Below, piece after piece: positions 32,750-46,059 of a stretch of 64,000 nucleotides of DNA. The notes beneath the pieces are model-generated. The model searched no databases, had not been told where the DNA came from, and was given only the letters and a program-made list of their open reading frames with translations. How positions within the stretch are numbered: the first letter of the stretch is position 1; each line of letters starts with the position of its first letter. The stretch spans positions 19,344,001 through 19,408,000 of the forward strand of contig OX637296.1 in NCBI GenBank assembly GCA_951799445.1, in the 5' to 3' direction. The stretch comes from Pseudisothecium myosuroides. Taxonomy: Eukaryota > Streptophyta > Bryopsida > Hypnales > Lembophyllaceae. The position numbers were made by a program, and so were the translations under genes.

Positions 32750-35505
32750 TTCCTGGATTTTAGAAACACTTCAAAAACACCTGTTGGATTTTCTCACTTG
32801 CAGCCAATATGAGCATGGCCACTTGGCCACTAGATAGAGCTTTTTGCCAGTGTTGTGTTGTGCGGTATCTGCACATATGAAACTGCATCGAATATGCTGA
32901 TGACGTTAATTTTACTATAGTAGGTGAGGAGCGTTTCTTTCGCCGGCTCTCTCTCTTGATTGATCGATCGATATGGTCTCGCATTTGGCTTGATGATAAA
33001 TTGGCCAAAAAGCTTGCCTTATTGGTTATCCCCAGAGCTTGCCTTGGACTGGCTAAACCAAATTGAATGCCCCTGGGCAATTGAACATCAGCTGTCCAAG
33101 CTTCTTGGCTCCCCTTTTGGCATAGATTTACACACTCTAGATATAGATGAGTTTCTAGAAAAAAAAATAAAAAAAAAATTAGATAGTTTATTGGACGAGT
33201 ATCCATTTATCTTTAGCTGGTAGAGCAGTAATAGTAAACTTGGTCCTCCTTAGTACTCTCTGGCTTTTCATCACAATCTGGGGTGGTTTGCTCCAGTGCA
33301 TTCGAAAGATCAGAGATATGGTCGTGACTTCCTTTGGACCGGTTCCACCCATCGAAGCAGGGTCAGGGTCAGCTGGAATGACTGTTGCGCTCTTCTCCTA
33401 GTGGGAGGTTTAAATTTGGTGGATCCTGAAGAGGCGCTTCATGCGCTCGCAGTAAAGTGGATTTTGAAGGCGATGCTCCCAGGCGCATCTAATTTACAAT
33501 TTCTTCTAAGATATAGGCTTCTACAGCTTCGGCCTCAAGCTCACGGCTCATGGCCAGCAATGGCCCAGTGGTCTTTCCTTCGTAAGTTCAAAGCGTTGAA
33601 GGAATCACAGGCATGGGATCCTATTATCAGAGCATGGAGGCTCTTTGTTCGTCACATCTCAGCTACTTCTCTGAAGAATCGAGATGAAATATTGACCTCG
33701 CCTTTTTGGTGGACTATTTACTTTTTAGGTGGGGCACACGGTTTCTCATTGGAGAGAGCAGCCAAACTTATGAGCAAAGGCATGTGGCAGTTCTAGCATA
33801 TATGGGACAATTCGAGTTCCAGTTTTCTACGCTGGGAACAAGCAAGTGAGTTATACAGGATGTTACCTGGTGAAGCTCATGCTTATAATCATTTGGTTAA
33901 CTCGACTCTTCAAGAATGGCTATTCCTCTTAACTGACTATAGATATGCTACATGGGCCCAGGAATATATTGGTGTTTTTGAGACAGAAGAGGAACCCTTT
34001 CCTTCGGCCCTTTTTGCGACTTCCAAACACCTTCGACCTAGATTCAGTCCAGGTCATCAGACGGTTGAACTGCTACTAGAGCAAAATAGTTTCACAGTTG
34101 GGGAAGTATTGTCGATTTTGAGAGCGAGACCAGCCCCCTATCTAGGGATAGACCACCTCCTAGCTGGATGGTTTAAACGAGTCAGGGTTATCCAGTCATT
34201 AGAGAAAAAATCAGCCCTCCGGAGGACCCTGAAATTTACTTTTTTTTTGCCAAAAAAATAGTTTTCCCCCTATTTCCGCCCGGCAAAAACTGCAGCAGAT
34301 CTGGCGCAGGAACCGAAAATTACTAGTAAATTTTTTTTTTTTTTTAAATCTTAAAAAAATTATTTAAAAAATATATATATATATATTAAAAAAAAAAAAA
34401 TTGCGATTTCGGCGAGTAGTCAGCCAAGCTGACTGCTCATCGCAGGACAGTACTGGAGTGACAGGCCAAGCTTTTTAATAGCTTGGCATGTCACTCCGGA
34501 GCAGCCCTCTGGAGGGCTCATTTTTCTCTAATGTCTAAGAAAGGTATTCTTCTCTACGTTGGCATCGTTCCAGAACTTGAATTTGATCCGGGCAGGTGGT
34601 CGTGGAATGCAACTGGACCCCGCCAAACCCCCACTTCTTTACACGCATATACTCCCAAGTTGGGACGTGCTCTACTGACAAATCGTTCGGCTCTTGCTCG
34701 GCCTATTTCCGAGAAGTGGCATGGAGCGGTGGGGAACAATTTTCAACCCAACTAGGGTGAAGTTTGGACTAAAGACAAACCTCAAGAAGAGGCGGGGTTT
34801 ATCTGGTCCGTTTGTCATTGCGCTGTTGCAGTGCATAGTTGGCTTCATCAAGTTTCTTCCAACATCCCTATTGTCTGCAATAGCTGCCAGACAGGGGTTG
34901 ATGAGACGATGTTGCACAGGTTTCATCAATGCGAGAAAACTAAGTACGCTTGGGATTTCGCATTATCAGTTCTTTACTGTGCACTGGAGATTCCGATGAC
35001 TAATGGGACTTGGCCGAGCCTCACATGGCAACAATGTGTTATGGGATCTAAACTTCCCAGGAGATTGAGGAAAGGATCGACTATGTGGTCCTTGTTTAGA
35101 GGATCCGTGATTTGGATATCTTGGCTCGATCGGAATGCAATCTGCTTCAATAACTCTCCTTGGCTGACACAAAAATTGGAAAAGGTTCTATGGGAGGCCT
35201 TTGTGGATCATGTTAGGGTGGCTTGGATTAAAGCTTCCAACCTCAGTGATCTCTACCCTGACAAGGAGGGTCGGTTTCTCAAGCGCTTCGACAGCATTTG
35301 GCTGTAGACAAGCTTCTTTGGGGTTAGATCTCATAGAAAGATGCACTGGAACTTGGCTCACCCCAAGTTGGGAGCGTTTGCCTGATGGTGGCCCTCTCTT
35401 CTCTGCTGCTCTCTCTGTCTGTTACTGCTGAGCTGGGTGTTTTGGTAGTTCGTCTTTCTTGGTGGTCTCGGGGTGGGGTCTGACTTTCAAAAGAAAAAAA
35501 AAGTT
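32750..35505 (+). pseudogene. 5'-truncated L1-type LINE, broken reverse transcriptase
   Basis: The reverse-transcriptase core is recognisable by EYADDVNFTI, with YADD at 32893-32904. After frameshifts come a FGLMINWPKSLPYW block (about 32.98 kb), SPFGIDLHTLD...FLEKKIKKKL (33.1 kb), the LINE motif FLWTG...VRVSW...GGLNLVDPEEAL...KWILKA (33.33-33.47 kb), and a C-terminal zinc-finger region C..C...VDETMLHRFHQCEKTKYAW (34.87-34.95 kb). The reading frame ends at 35307, followed by an A-rich tail at 35490-35505. The element lacks its endonuclease and the 5' half of the reverse transcriptase. It is interrupted by a 275-bp insertion at 34227-34501. Several frameshifts make it non-functional. Confidence 0.7.
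34227..34501. mobile_element. Insertion within the LINE, with two terminal hairpins
   Basis: The LINE coding frame is broken by 275 bp flanked by near-identical 14-bp copies, cagccctccggagg (34212) and cagccctctggagg (34502). Both translate as part of the same SAL-R stretch. The insert has T and A runs and an (at)n tract at 34373-34386. It then has two hairpins: gagtagtcag/ctgactgctc (about 34411-34438) and an 18-bp stem at 34455-34472/34480-34497. A target duplication this long suggests retroposition. Confidence 0.6.
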
Positions 35506-35639
35506 AAAAAGTTAAAGTAAAGAGTTTCGCCATTGTTGTATTTGATTTTTTGACCTTTTTTCAATTTGAGTTTTTTCAATTTATTCACTAAGAAAGGTTG
35601 CGTAACTTTTGAATGGCTATGGTGTTTATTGCTTTTTGT

Positions 35640-36245
35640 AGAGAGTGCTCAAGCACTTTGTGATGAGCTGGATAGGAGATTTCTATAATAGAAGCTTCTT
35701 AATGCCTTTGGGATCATTTATCCACAGTACTAGAGGCAAGAGGAGGCCAAAGAAAGCTTTGCACAATACTTATTATTGCTCAAGAAATTCTATACTTATG
35801 CCAAAATTGTGAATTAAAGATAGTCTTATATTGCCTTTGAGATGCTTTCAGCATCCAACTTAGACAACCATCAAGGTTTGCTGCAAGTGACAATGAAAGC
35901 CAATTGTGAGGTTCCATGTGTACCACCCTTCTACATCAATTCTTTTATCAAACTTTGGCATAGACTCTCACAATCATAGGACTTGAGTAAGCTCATCACA
36001 AAGTATTTTAAAGTAACTAAGATAGGCTAATGTTTGGTGCTAGGCTTAGTTGAGGATGAGAGGCACTTCTTGACTTTAAAGCTCGTCAAGTCTTGCTAGA
36101 GAAATAGACTTGGAAAACATTTTCCAGTTGTTGTACACATATTTGATAAGTACTATTTTTTCCTAGAGAATTTCCCTCATAAGAAAGCTATTGACTCTTG
36201 GAAAAATATTATCAAGGTTGGCAATGAGGAGGATGTTTGATTAGG
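35640..36245 (+). pseudogene. hAT-type transposase C-terminus (dimerisation region), broken
   Basis: In shifting plus-strand frames I read MLSASNLDNHQG...VTMKANCEVPCVPPFYIN, KYFKVTK, EDERHFLTLK, RNRLGKHFPVVVH and FLENFPHKKAIDSWK. Together they follow the order of the C-terminal dimerisation region of ZNF862-like hAT transposases, whose signature includes EDERxFSxLK and an FPYxxAxxxW end. Stops and frameshifts break it. It starts right after the LINE tail, so the LINE may have split an older hAT copy. Its family resembles the fragment at 180-1109. Confidence 0.6.
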
Positions 36246-36859
36246 ACCGGTGGATTAGTACCTTCACCATTAACGTTTTTTTCCTAATTTCTCATGAAAT
36301 TAAGCATGCTTTGCAGCTCAAATCTGAAGAACTCACCGTGACTTTCAAGTTTTGCATTGGACTCTGTTTCCTATTGCACACTACTACAAGGTAGAGCTTG
36401 GGCATTAATACCTTTGTGGTGCCTTCTATGACTTGCTTCTATTATTCTGCATTTTAATCCTTACTTCTAATGTGGCTTGTCTCCATTGTGTTGTATAGAA
36501 CACTGTCGCTGCAATTGGGCAGTCGTATTTATAGCAAGTAGGGTTCACTCTTCCCTTATTAGTGACAATTCTATTTGGTCATGTATAATTTAGATTCTAT
36601 TGAAAAGCATATCATTCAATAAAACAATTGAAGGGAATTGTTCATTTCACAAGATTACAGAATAAACATTTTTCTACAATCTTAGGAAAAAAATAGCCAT
36701 TAATTGACATATTGTTATATCATTTATCAATTAAAGTGATTAGAAAAGAAAAAACTAGTCATATCTTATGTATTAAATTTTTTAAGTGTTGCAACTTTTA
36801 ATTTATCAAACAAAAAAGATAATGTAAAATTCCACATTTTATCTTTATGAAATTTTATG
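36246..36859. other. Stretch without a recognised gene
   Basis: Probably the rest of the hAT copy followed by AT-rich DNA. Nothing else is recognised. Confidence 0.4.
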
Positions 36860-39521
36860 TCCCTTGGCTTACTAACGGCAAGCCTAATAAAAGACTGAAA
36901 GGACCAAAAACCTCCTCAAGGAAAGGACAACTTTTATTTCTTTGCTTATATTAAGTGCAAATTGTGTCATGATTTCATCCGTCAAGTTCTCATCCACATG
37001 ATTTTTCATTCATTCATTCTTGCTAAACTCTAATGACATCCAAACATCTTCTTGACAAAATGTTGCAACTTGATAAAATCATTTGGTGTTGTTCCATTAG
37101 AACAAACTTTGTTCTAATATATAATGAACATCAAGATATAAACAAGTGCAACAAGATCTTAAAAGTTTATGAAAACAATTAATGGATGTGTTTAACTGTA
37201 AATGGCTACATTAATAGCCTTAACTTTCTTCCATGGTCTCGCAAACATCACCTTAATAGGCGTGTCTGTTCAACACATCGTTTGGGTGATTATGGGATAC
37301 ATCATTTAGTGTTCGCAACCCAACGATATCTCAAATTTTTAATAGTATAAAATAAAATTCTTTTTTCCAACATATCACTTCATCGCTCTCCCTTGTTTTA
37401 GTGGTGCACTACTTTGGTTGATATCAAGTGACACAAATTGAGCTAGTGCATTCTTTGCACACATTTTCCAAGAACAATGTGTCTGGATAAGAATTGAGCA
37501 TATAAACAAAGAAGCTTCTTTTGAGAGCCTTTTGTTGATCAAGTTGGAGATGTAGATATGGTCACCTTGGCCACCAGTGCAAACTTGTATCCTTCAATTT
37601 GCATATATATGGATTCCACAATAGTATTCTTCCAATTGTACTAATCCATAATACAAATGTCATTGTGATATGAGATTTGTGTGGTGAATTAGTAAGGTTG
37701 GAAGTATACTATATTAATGAATATTTATGTTGCATTAATGAAAATTTATACCACTATTCTTTTTATGTATAGATTTCACAAAAAAATATAGTACAAAATT
37801 CCATCTATTACACAAACATCAATTGATGTAAATATTGTGGTCTCTTGCTAAATGTTCACGTTGGATTGAATAGACTTTGTAAATCCAATCCTATAATTGT
37901 ATTCTATATAAGAACATAAATACATAATATGTAATCTATTTGGACATCATAAATATGTCATTTTTATATGACATATTGTGAATGAATTTATATGTTATAG
38001 TGTTCTCTTATTGAAATAAATTTGTTATTGAACTCATAAGTGCTTTACATCTTTAATATATATGTGGATGTATTTAGAACTTTGGGTTTGACATATATAT
38101 ACAAAAGGCTTGTTTATCATTCTATGAATGCAGACATGTGCAATTGGTGATTTGACGTTGAAAAGATGACAAAGACCAAAACAGTTTACAACATAGAATT
38201 GATAATTTTCCATCTAGTTTTATAAGTATAACTTTGTCAAGAAAATATTCATATATATATATATATATATAAATTGAATTTTTATTTTTATTTTTATTTT
38301 TTTGACATTTTGTTCTAGTTTTTTTTAATTTGAAGTTTTGTCTCAAACTCTATTATAATATTGTTGCTTTCTAGTCCTACAACCTTAACTTCAATGCCCA
38401 AGAATATTAATTTTTTTTATGAGCAATACAATCAAAATGAGGCTTTGCAATCCTACTTTCTATTCAATTGAATAAATTGGGTAATTCTTGAAAATGTATA
38501 AACTATTGTACTTTGAAGTTGAAAGTAAACAACCAAATATAAAATGATGTAAAATTTTGTATGCACTATAGCATTTCAAATTCTAATTCTAAATACCTAA
38601 TTTAGTTTCTTAAAGATTTTTTAAGCTTAAAAGATTGTATTTAATACGGAGTATGAGTTTTCTATTTTCCTAATTCATAATTTTACAATAATTTCAAACA
38701 ATCACAAAAGAATTTAGAAATTTGTATTGCACTTAAGACATGTGACTCCATCTTTGAAAAATAAAAATGATTTTTTTTCGTGCTTAAATAGTGAAAATGT
38801 ATGGAATGAAAGGTTTTGAAGGTCGAATCATTGTCGTAGGCCCGCCCTTTAACGTTTTAGAAGATTGCATCTTTGAGATGAACAAACTATCTACCATTTA
38901 CAATGTGTACTTTAAAGATGTTTTTTGTACCATTGTTTAAATAATGTTCTATATTTTGGCATGTAAGGTCTCATTTCTTGCAATGACCATTCAAGAAAGA
39001 TAAGGGTATTCGTACGTAAGAGTTTTTTTCTATTCTTGAATATATCTACCAAATGACTTTTTGCCTAAGATTTTATTTATTACGGAGTATTCATCTAGTC
39101 AATCCAACTCTCAAGAAACAATTTGTAACACTAATAGTTTAGTCAAATGTAAATAAATTGATTAGAAAAATTTAGTTCACTTCAATTTACTTAAAACATA
39201 AGAATATATTTACAAATTTTGAAAACATTAGTATTATAAATTATCAAATTAAATAATAAAAATTTAAACATTTACAAATAAATAAAAGAAAATTTTTGTA
39301 TTGAAAAGTTGACAAATTATAAGGTTGTCAGATTAAAATTTCAAAAATTCTTAACTATATAAATTAATAGATTTCAAGACATTAAAGTTTCAATCAATGT
39401 AAAATTTGAATTCTTTGTCATTGAAAGCACTCAAGTTTATTCAATTAGAAAAATAAGCTTGAATGATATAAGACCTTTTGCAATAATTTGTATAAACATA
39501 AATGAATGTGATCTACCTATT
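36860..39521 (-). repeat. Large dispersed repeat, right copy (inverted partner at 9840-12470)
   Basis: This is the reverse complement of 9840-12470 along its length, with scattered substitutions and small indels. An (at)n tract at 38249-38270 is longer than in the left copy. Fragments of tacggagta near 38645 and 39080 recall Stowaway ends. No coding capacity. Confidence 0.75.
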
Positions 39522-41544
39522 GAGAATCTTTTCTTTGAGATTCAAATGAAAGATGGATGAAAGTTGGATGAACATTACAATGATTGGAATAAAGTGTAGA
39601 TAGTGTATAGATTATACTATTGACTTTTTTTAAATTATTTTGAATAACCATTTTAATGTGCATTGTAAATTTGTATAATTTAGAAATTAGTGTTAGTTCC
39701 TACAACAAGCACTTAGTATAAAATGTGCAATCGAGATGTGCACGCAAAGGGTATATATCTGTGGGGTATAAAATAGTATGCATTTAAAAATATTCCACAA
39801 ATTTAGGATATTCTAAAGTATGTTTAATATTTTTTAAATATCCCTAAAATAATCTTCAAAACTAAATTTCAAGGACTATATATTTTGGGATTACTTTACT
39901 TTGCAAGTAGTCAATTTTTTACATCTTTTGAATAAAGTAGGTCCTACAATTTTTATCATCTAGTATTAAATTTTTTTTCTATGATGTCTTCCTTTAGTGC
40001 AAGTTAGGGCTAATCTTTAAAGTTCTTTGGGTGTTTTTGAGCAAAATTGCCACAAAACAATACATGTTGAAAAGAAGGTGGAGTGGTCAAATTTGTGGTA
40101 TTTTTACATTTCTAACTATAGGATCTTGTACCTTACTTGAATTTCTACTTTTCAAATATTTTTTGGAGTCTAGTGTACTTGTTTAGCATCTCTAGAAACA
40201 TAATTTAAAATAAAAATTCAGTAATTTTTTTCCAGTCATTCCAAAAGGTGAACTTTCAATTTTAAAACTTAAAAAATAAATATTATTGTCTTCTACTACT
40301 TAACCCCAAAAGTTCTTTAAGTATGTCCTACTAAAAAATACTTGAAATGGGTTGTTTTGATGGCAAAGGCTCTTCCAAAATGACAAATAAAATCTTGTTG
40401 CATCTAACTATAAGATCTAGTGGTACATCTTACTTCATTATGTTGCTATGAAAATATGAGAGGTTTGGATTGTTGCAAGAATGACTAGCTGATTTTGTTC
40501 CACTTTGGCAATTTTTGGTCTATTTTTCAAGAGTACTATAAAATTAGAATTTAAAAAAAAAAAATATATAAAAAATATGACCAATGTATAGAATTGTAAG
40601 AAGAAGGTACCCTATGAAGGAAAAGCCCAAAAAAATTCTTTAAGTAGGAGAACTGGAAAAATGCATAATCGCTAAAAAATAGATACATGGACGTTCTAAT
40701 TTGTAAAAAAAAGAAAAGATAATTTTCAAAGAAATTGAAAGAATGGTTTTGAAAACATTTTTAATGTTCAAAATTGAGCATGCAAGGGAGCCCTATTTGC
40801 ATGAATGTAGAAGACATAAAATAAAATATTTTAAGATTTTCCTTGGTAGAAACATGACTTTCTACTATGGAAATACACCATAGAAATTTCAGCCATAGAT
40901 CATTAGATTTGGAGACTCCATAGTACTCAAAACCCCTAAAACTCAAAACATGACATATTAATTTAATTGATTTTTAAATATTAAATGATTTTTTAAAAAT
41001 TCTAAAAAATATGAGATATGATTACACTCAAGACAGACATCTCCAATAAAAATTTCAAATTCTCACGAGTCAAGCTTCAAAAGTTATTGCACAAGGAAGC
41101 TTCCGCATTCCCTTTAAGACAATGTTTCAGTTTCGATCTTTTTTGCAATGACCCGTTTTGACCGTATAAATGAAAGATTATAGTGTTTGAAGTTGAAAAA
41201 AATGTTTTTCGAGGGCATCCAAAATTTTGGCAGCTTTGAATTGGAGAGGCTTTTGCACAAGTTAATTTCACATTTTTTCTTGAATTTTTTTCTTTTTTGT
41301 GATAAAGTTGACTACATGTTTATAATTTTTCATAACACTTTTAATTGGAGAACATGTACCAAAAAATTCCAATAGAAAACTAGCTTCAAGAAATTAACCA
41401 AGTCATTTTTTCAATAGTTTATGACTTGCACATACAGTAATTTCTTCAAAATATAAATGGTGGAGTTCTAGGTTACAGCAAGCTCTAGAAGAGGAAAAAA
41501 TTAGTATATAAATTGTCCAAAATATCAAACTTTGGCAAGCTTGA
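39522..41544. other. AT-rich stretch with fragments of the TTAA-flanked family
   Basis: No gene is recognised. Pieces such as cttaaccccaaaag (about 40301) and aactataggatcttgtacc (about 40114) resemble the ends and subterminal parts of the TTAA-flanked elements, so old fragments are likely. Confidence 0.4.
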
Positions 41545-41548
41545 TTAA

Positions 41549-42973
41549 CCCCTAATTTCCTAAAGAACCAAAGCCCCCTTGGGAGACACTTGGGATTTTT
41601 GACAAGCTTGTTGAATTTGGATTTTTGACGTGATTTTTTGAAACTTTTTGTGTGCGAATAGTTTCTCAAGAGCTTTGTTTACATATAAATTTCATCAAAA
41701 TCCGACTTGTATTGTAGAAATTATGATGTTTTTTTTTTGCCAAAAGTACTTCGTTGGCAACTGGGGCAATGCACTCTGTCTTTGACTTTAGAAAGGCAGT
41801 ATAGGTAGACAAGACAACAAGCCCAAGGGAGGTGGACATTGAGGGTTCCTTCCTACAGGCCTACAAGGGCTGTCCACTTTGTAAGCTTGTTTGGAGGCTG
41901 TTGCACACTTCAAAAGCTCATAGAAATTTGAAATTTTGACTTTAAAAAAAAAAAATTGATTGTACTTGTCAAGTATGAGTATATCTTTGTATCCACCATT
42001 TAGATTTTCAATATCTCTAAGTATGTGGTGGAAAAATTGATTTGAAGATGGCCTAGTATATTGCCAATTCTTGGAGCATTGTTGAGATAAGGCAGTTCTT
42101 GCCTTTTTTGAATCTATTGTGAGAAATTGTCACACAATGAATCCAAAATTGAGCCAAAAATTAATTTAAAATTACAATTAAATGAACAATCCCCCCTCCA
42201 CTTCCCACTCCCCATACTTGTATTTTTCAAATTGCAGATGGAACTAGATTCAATATGGGATTTGTGGGATGTATACATATATATACAATATACATCTGTA
42301 TTTTGTATTTGTACTGCTAGATTTTTATATCCATATTTCTATTTATTTTTGTTTGAATTTTGTAATTGTATCTGTATCAATATCTTTATCAAAATCAATG
42401 TCAGAGGAAGGGGGTCCAAATTTTTTTGGCACTTCAACATCGATGGCTCACGTTTTTGAAGGAAAAAAAATCAACAACTTGGGTGTGTGTATTGAATATT
42501 CTCCTACTTGATCTGATGGCTGTGGATTTTTGATGAAAGGGGCCAAGCTTATAATAATCAAAAGGTTGTGCGTGCCTCTTTTGGTTACATTGTGTGGCAT
42601 TACAAGATTTATCTGCATGAATTAGGTATATTGGATTGCCCTGAAAATTGGTAGGCATATGCCTAACTTGATTACCTATAAAAAAATTAACTTTATAATG
42701 TGTAGTGCAATAAATCTCAGCACAAGGTGGTCAAAGGCATTTGAAATTCTAGGGCACAGTGGAGAAAAAAAATTGGACTTTGAATGCAAATATCTTTCAA
42801 TCTATATTGTCAAACCTCACAAAATTTTTATCACATTTTTTATACAAGTTAGCTTCAAAATCCTACAATAATTTTTTTGAAAAAGACTATTTTCAAAACT
42901 TTGTCAATGAATGCAACAAAAATGGCAATTTTCAATGGTTTTGAAGCCAGAATATGCCTTGGTCCTTTAGGGA
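41549..42973 (+). mobile_element. TTAA-flanked TIR element, copy 6 (long)
   Basis: TTAA at 41545-41548 precedes CCCCTAATTTCC. The right end CCTTTAGGGA is followed by TTAA at 42974-42977. The right subterminal stretch (aatggcaatttt...atgccttggt) matches the family. At 1425 bp it is about 490 bp longer than the typical copies, so it may carry an insertion or be a different subfamily. Open frames at 42127-42511 show no domain. Confidence 0.55.
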
Positions 42974-43279
42974 TTAAGCTATGTCCAAACTAAAGTGAAG
43001 GGCAATTGGATTAAGGTTAGCAAAGCCCGATTCATTATGAATCACTTACATTAGATCACATTCTCCATGATTTTGAAGATGTTCCTTGCTCCAAAAACTT
43101 AAATTTTAGAATATTCAATATTAAATTTCTATCATATCAAAATATAGGGCAACAATCTTATACAACTTGTAAAGCCACATGCATAGTGTGTTTTAAGATG
43201 AGAAGAGAAGATCTTTATACAAGTGGATTAATAAAAGGTAAATCAATCTATGTGGGATATATAAATTAGAATTATTAAG

Positions 43280-44972
43280 AGCTCAACTGCTCATAGTTAA
43301 GTGAAAAGTAGGAATTGTGTTCAAATTAGAATTTTTGGCCCCAATTTGGCATAGTGGAATAAATTTTGTCAAAATATTTTAAACTAAGAAAAGTTAGAAA
43401 ATCAATCTAACTTTCATCTCCAAAAATCCGTTTGAGATTTCAAGCCTCCAATACAAAGTTATTTACAAATTTTAGAGAGGGATTGGAAGGAACATTTTCA
43501 TTGACATTTTTAAACATACCCTCTGAATTTTGTCCATAATTTGTTTTGGAGGCTCAAAATCACAAATTGGTTTCTAGAGATGAAAGTCACCTTGATTTTC
43601 CAACTTTTTTTAGTGCAAAGTTTCTTGTTATGCCAAAGTGAGGTTTGAAATTCTACTTTAAACATAATTCCTACGTTTTGACAAGCACGGTCAAGCTCTC
43701 ATCTTCAAATTATCCCATACCCTTTGAGGATTCACGAAGTTCAATGGATTTGATTATGAAAAGGACCTCTTCACCCTACATTCCTACAAATGTTAGAGAA
43801 GCAATTGTTTCAACTTACCATCAAATTATATTTGAATGGTAGTTTATCAAATGACATATTTGTACATAATTGATGCAATGGATTCTTTAGGCGTTTTTCT
43901 TTTTTCCAAATGTGGCAATTAGAAGTAACCTCTCTATTAGGCCAAAGGAAGCCACAACTAAACCACCTCCCTACCACCACCTCCTTGTACATTGTATCAA
44001 TTTTATTAGTCCAAAAAAATGCACTATAAGAAACCCATGTTTTTTTGGGTGCTTGATCCTAAACATGGATGTCTCAGTGGACATCATGATGTTTAGAAAC
44101 GGGTGGACCAAAATGTTCGAGTTTCATGGATGTTGTAGAAAACATCGGCAAAGTTATGTAAAAATATGTTCATGCTATCATGAACGTTGATGTTTTAACC
44201 GACATAATCAAAAATATTGTGATGTTTTTTTTAATGTCTAAAAAAACATAGTATTGCCACATCAGTGAAGAGACCCATTTTCATCCATTTTTACTTTGGA
44301 TAATTTTGTGGAAGTTTTTGTGGGCTACGGTGAAAGGCTGACTAGATGTGAAATTGAAAGGGAAAAGGCAACCACTTGGTTGCGCTTTGCAAAAAAAATT
44401 GATGTGCATCAGTGGATGGTGACGTGGCATCCAATGAGGCTGACATGTCATGTCAGTACACCTTCTCGCTGTCTAATGATTTTTGTAATTTTATTAGAAC
44501 GTCCACTGAGACGTCACAATATTTTTCATGACATCAATGAAGACAACTATGTATTCATGTTGACGCTCATATCGCTGCATGTGGTGTACTATCCAACAGC
44601 CAAAAGACATTGAGATGTTCACCGATCAATGAAGGACATGTTCTTAGATGTCCAACAAAATACCACAATAGCTTCACATACATCCTTTATAACATATATA
44701 CCATAAACCATGACAATGGATAAAATTTAGAGAGAATGTTAAAAAATGTCAAAGAAAATGTCCTTTCCATCCCTTTTTTGAAATTTTTCCATAAATTTTC
44801 ATTGGTGGCTTTGAATCTCAAATGGATTTTTGGAAATGAAACTTAGTTTGATTTTTTCAATTTTCATGTTTAAAAGTTTTTAGAAAAATTTATCCTACTG
44901 TGTTTAAATGAGGTCTGAAACTCTATTTGAACACAATTCCTACATTTTACATAACTATGAGCAATTGAGGTA
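43280..44972. mobile_element. Long-TIR element with nested hairpin
   Basis: The left end gctcaactgctcatagtta, followed by aggaattgtgttcaaat, is the inverted copy of the right end atttgaacacaattcct...ataactatgagcaattgagg. Inside the left part, 43395-43465 and 43540-43610 form a second inverted pair (gaaaatcaatctaactttcat against atgaaagtcaccttgatttt). The long inverted ends recall MULE-type elements, but no transposase or target duplication was found. Confidence 0.55.
44022..44060. mobile_element. CACTA-like terminus
   Basis: The sequence cactataagaaacccatg matches the start of plant CACTA (En/Spm) elements. The following 200 bp carry repeated gatgtt and aacat motifs on both strands, as CACTA subterminal regions do. 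Gtgacgtggcatc and catgccacgtcatc occur nearby. No opposite terminus was found, so the boundary is open. Confidence 0.35.
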
Positions 44973-45457
44973 CTACTAATTTTTTGAGACATTGACTTAG
45001 TCGTCTAGACATTTTATTAGACATTTTCTACAAATGTCAACTTCAACGTGCTCATGATTTATTCAACGTTTGCTAAAACAATAATTTAGATGTGCAGATG
45101 TTTTGAGGCATTAATACAAGCATATGCAATTGAGTTCATACTAATCCTAGTTTATATATCCTATATGGTTTATCTCAGAATTATTACCTACCACTTGTAT
45201 AAAGAGCTTGTCTTCTCATCTCTATTTATTCACAATATGTGGTTTTTGAAGCCATTTGACATAGTTGCCAAATACAACGTATTATATGTGTATGGCATAT
45301 TGTGTATGGTGTATTGCATTGGACATTGTGAAATGCATATGTGCATGCATGATGTAGAACACGTGTGATTGTCCATATTAATGTCATGCCAAATATTGCA
45401 TTCAATCACATAAACACTAAAGGTGACATCATTGTGTTTGGTAGTTTTAAAATCAAT

Positions 45458-45721
45458 CATGCCATATTTAACTACTTTTGGACTTTCAGAAGTCCAAAAT
45501 TAATAATGGTCATCGGGAGAGAAAAAATGGTCATCAGTAGATAATCCAAAACATGGAGAGTTCAAAACATCGGGAGATTAATACAAAACGTCTGGAGATC
45601 TATACAAACATCAAGAAATCAATAGAAACATTGTCAGATCTCACGATGTTTTTTTTAGGAGATCTCCTAATGCTTAGTCTAGAATTCATTAAATAGTCCA
45701 AAAGTAGTTAAATATGGCATA
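45458..45721. mobile_element. Foldback element with 21-bp internal repeats
   Basis: Perfect or near-perfect 27-bp arms (45458-45484 and 45695-45721) read catgccatatttaactactt and its complement. Between them, 45505-45640 holds six or seven imperfect units of about 21 bp of the form aaaacatcgggagattaata. The total is 264 bp. No coding capacity. Confidence 0.6.
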
Positions 45722-46059
45722 ATCATGCTAGACATTTCATAATGCATCCATTATAAAATGCAAATGTCTAAGTTGATATTGAAGATTCAAAAAATTCAAA
45801 AAATGTCTCAAAAAACATCTAGATGTCAAAGTTCATGTCTTAAAAAATAATATTAAATTTCTCAAACAATATAAAATTATGTTGACTAGGCATACCACCT
45901 CGCATGCCACGTCATCCTCGTTGGATGCCATATCACCTTTCTTGCTATCACATCCTAGACTCCAAGATGGATGAAAAAAATCACACATGGCGTATGGTGC
46001 TCACGTGGCAACCATATGGCATCAATTGAGCGCCTTCTCCAACCATGTTACTTTGGACG

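Noticed and set aside
32760..33206. 148-codon minus-strand frame
   Set aside because: It is antisense to the LINE reverse-transcriptase region with YADD on the plus strand.
38249..38270. (AT)n tract
   Set aside because: Ordinary microsatellite, as are those near 11262, 30910, 34373 and 50370.
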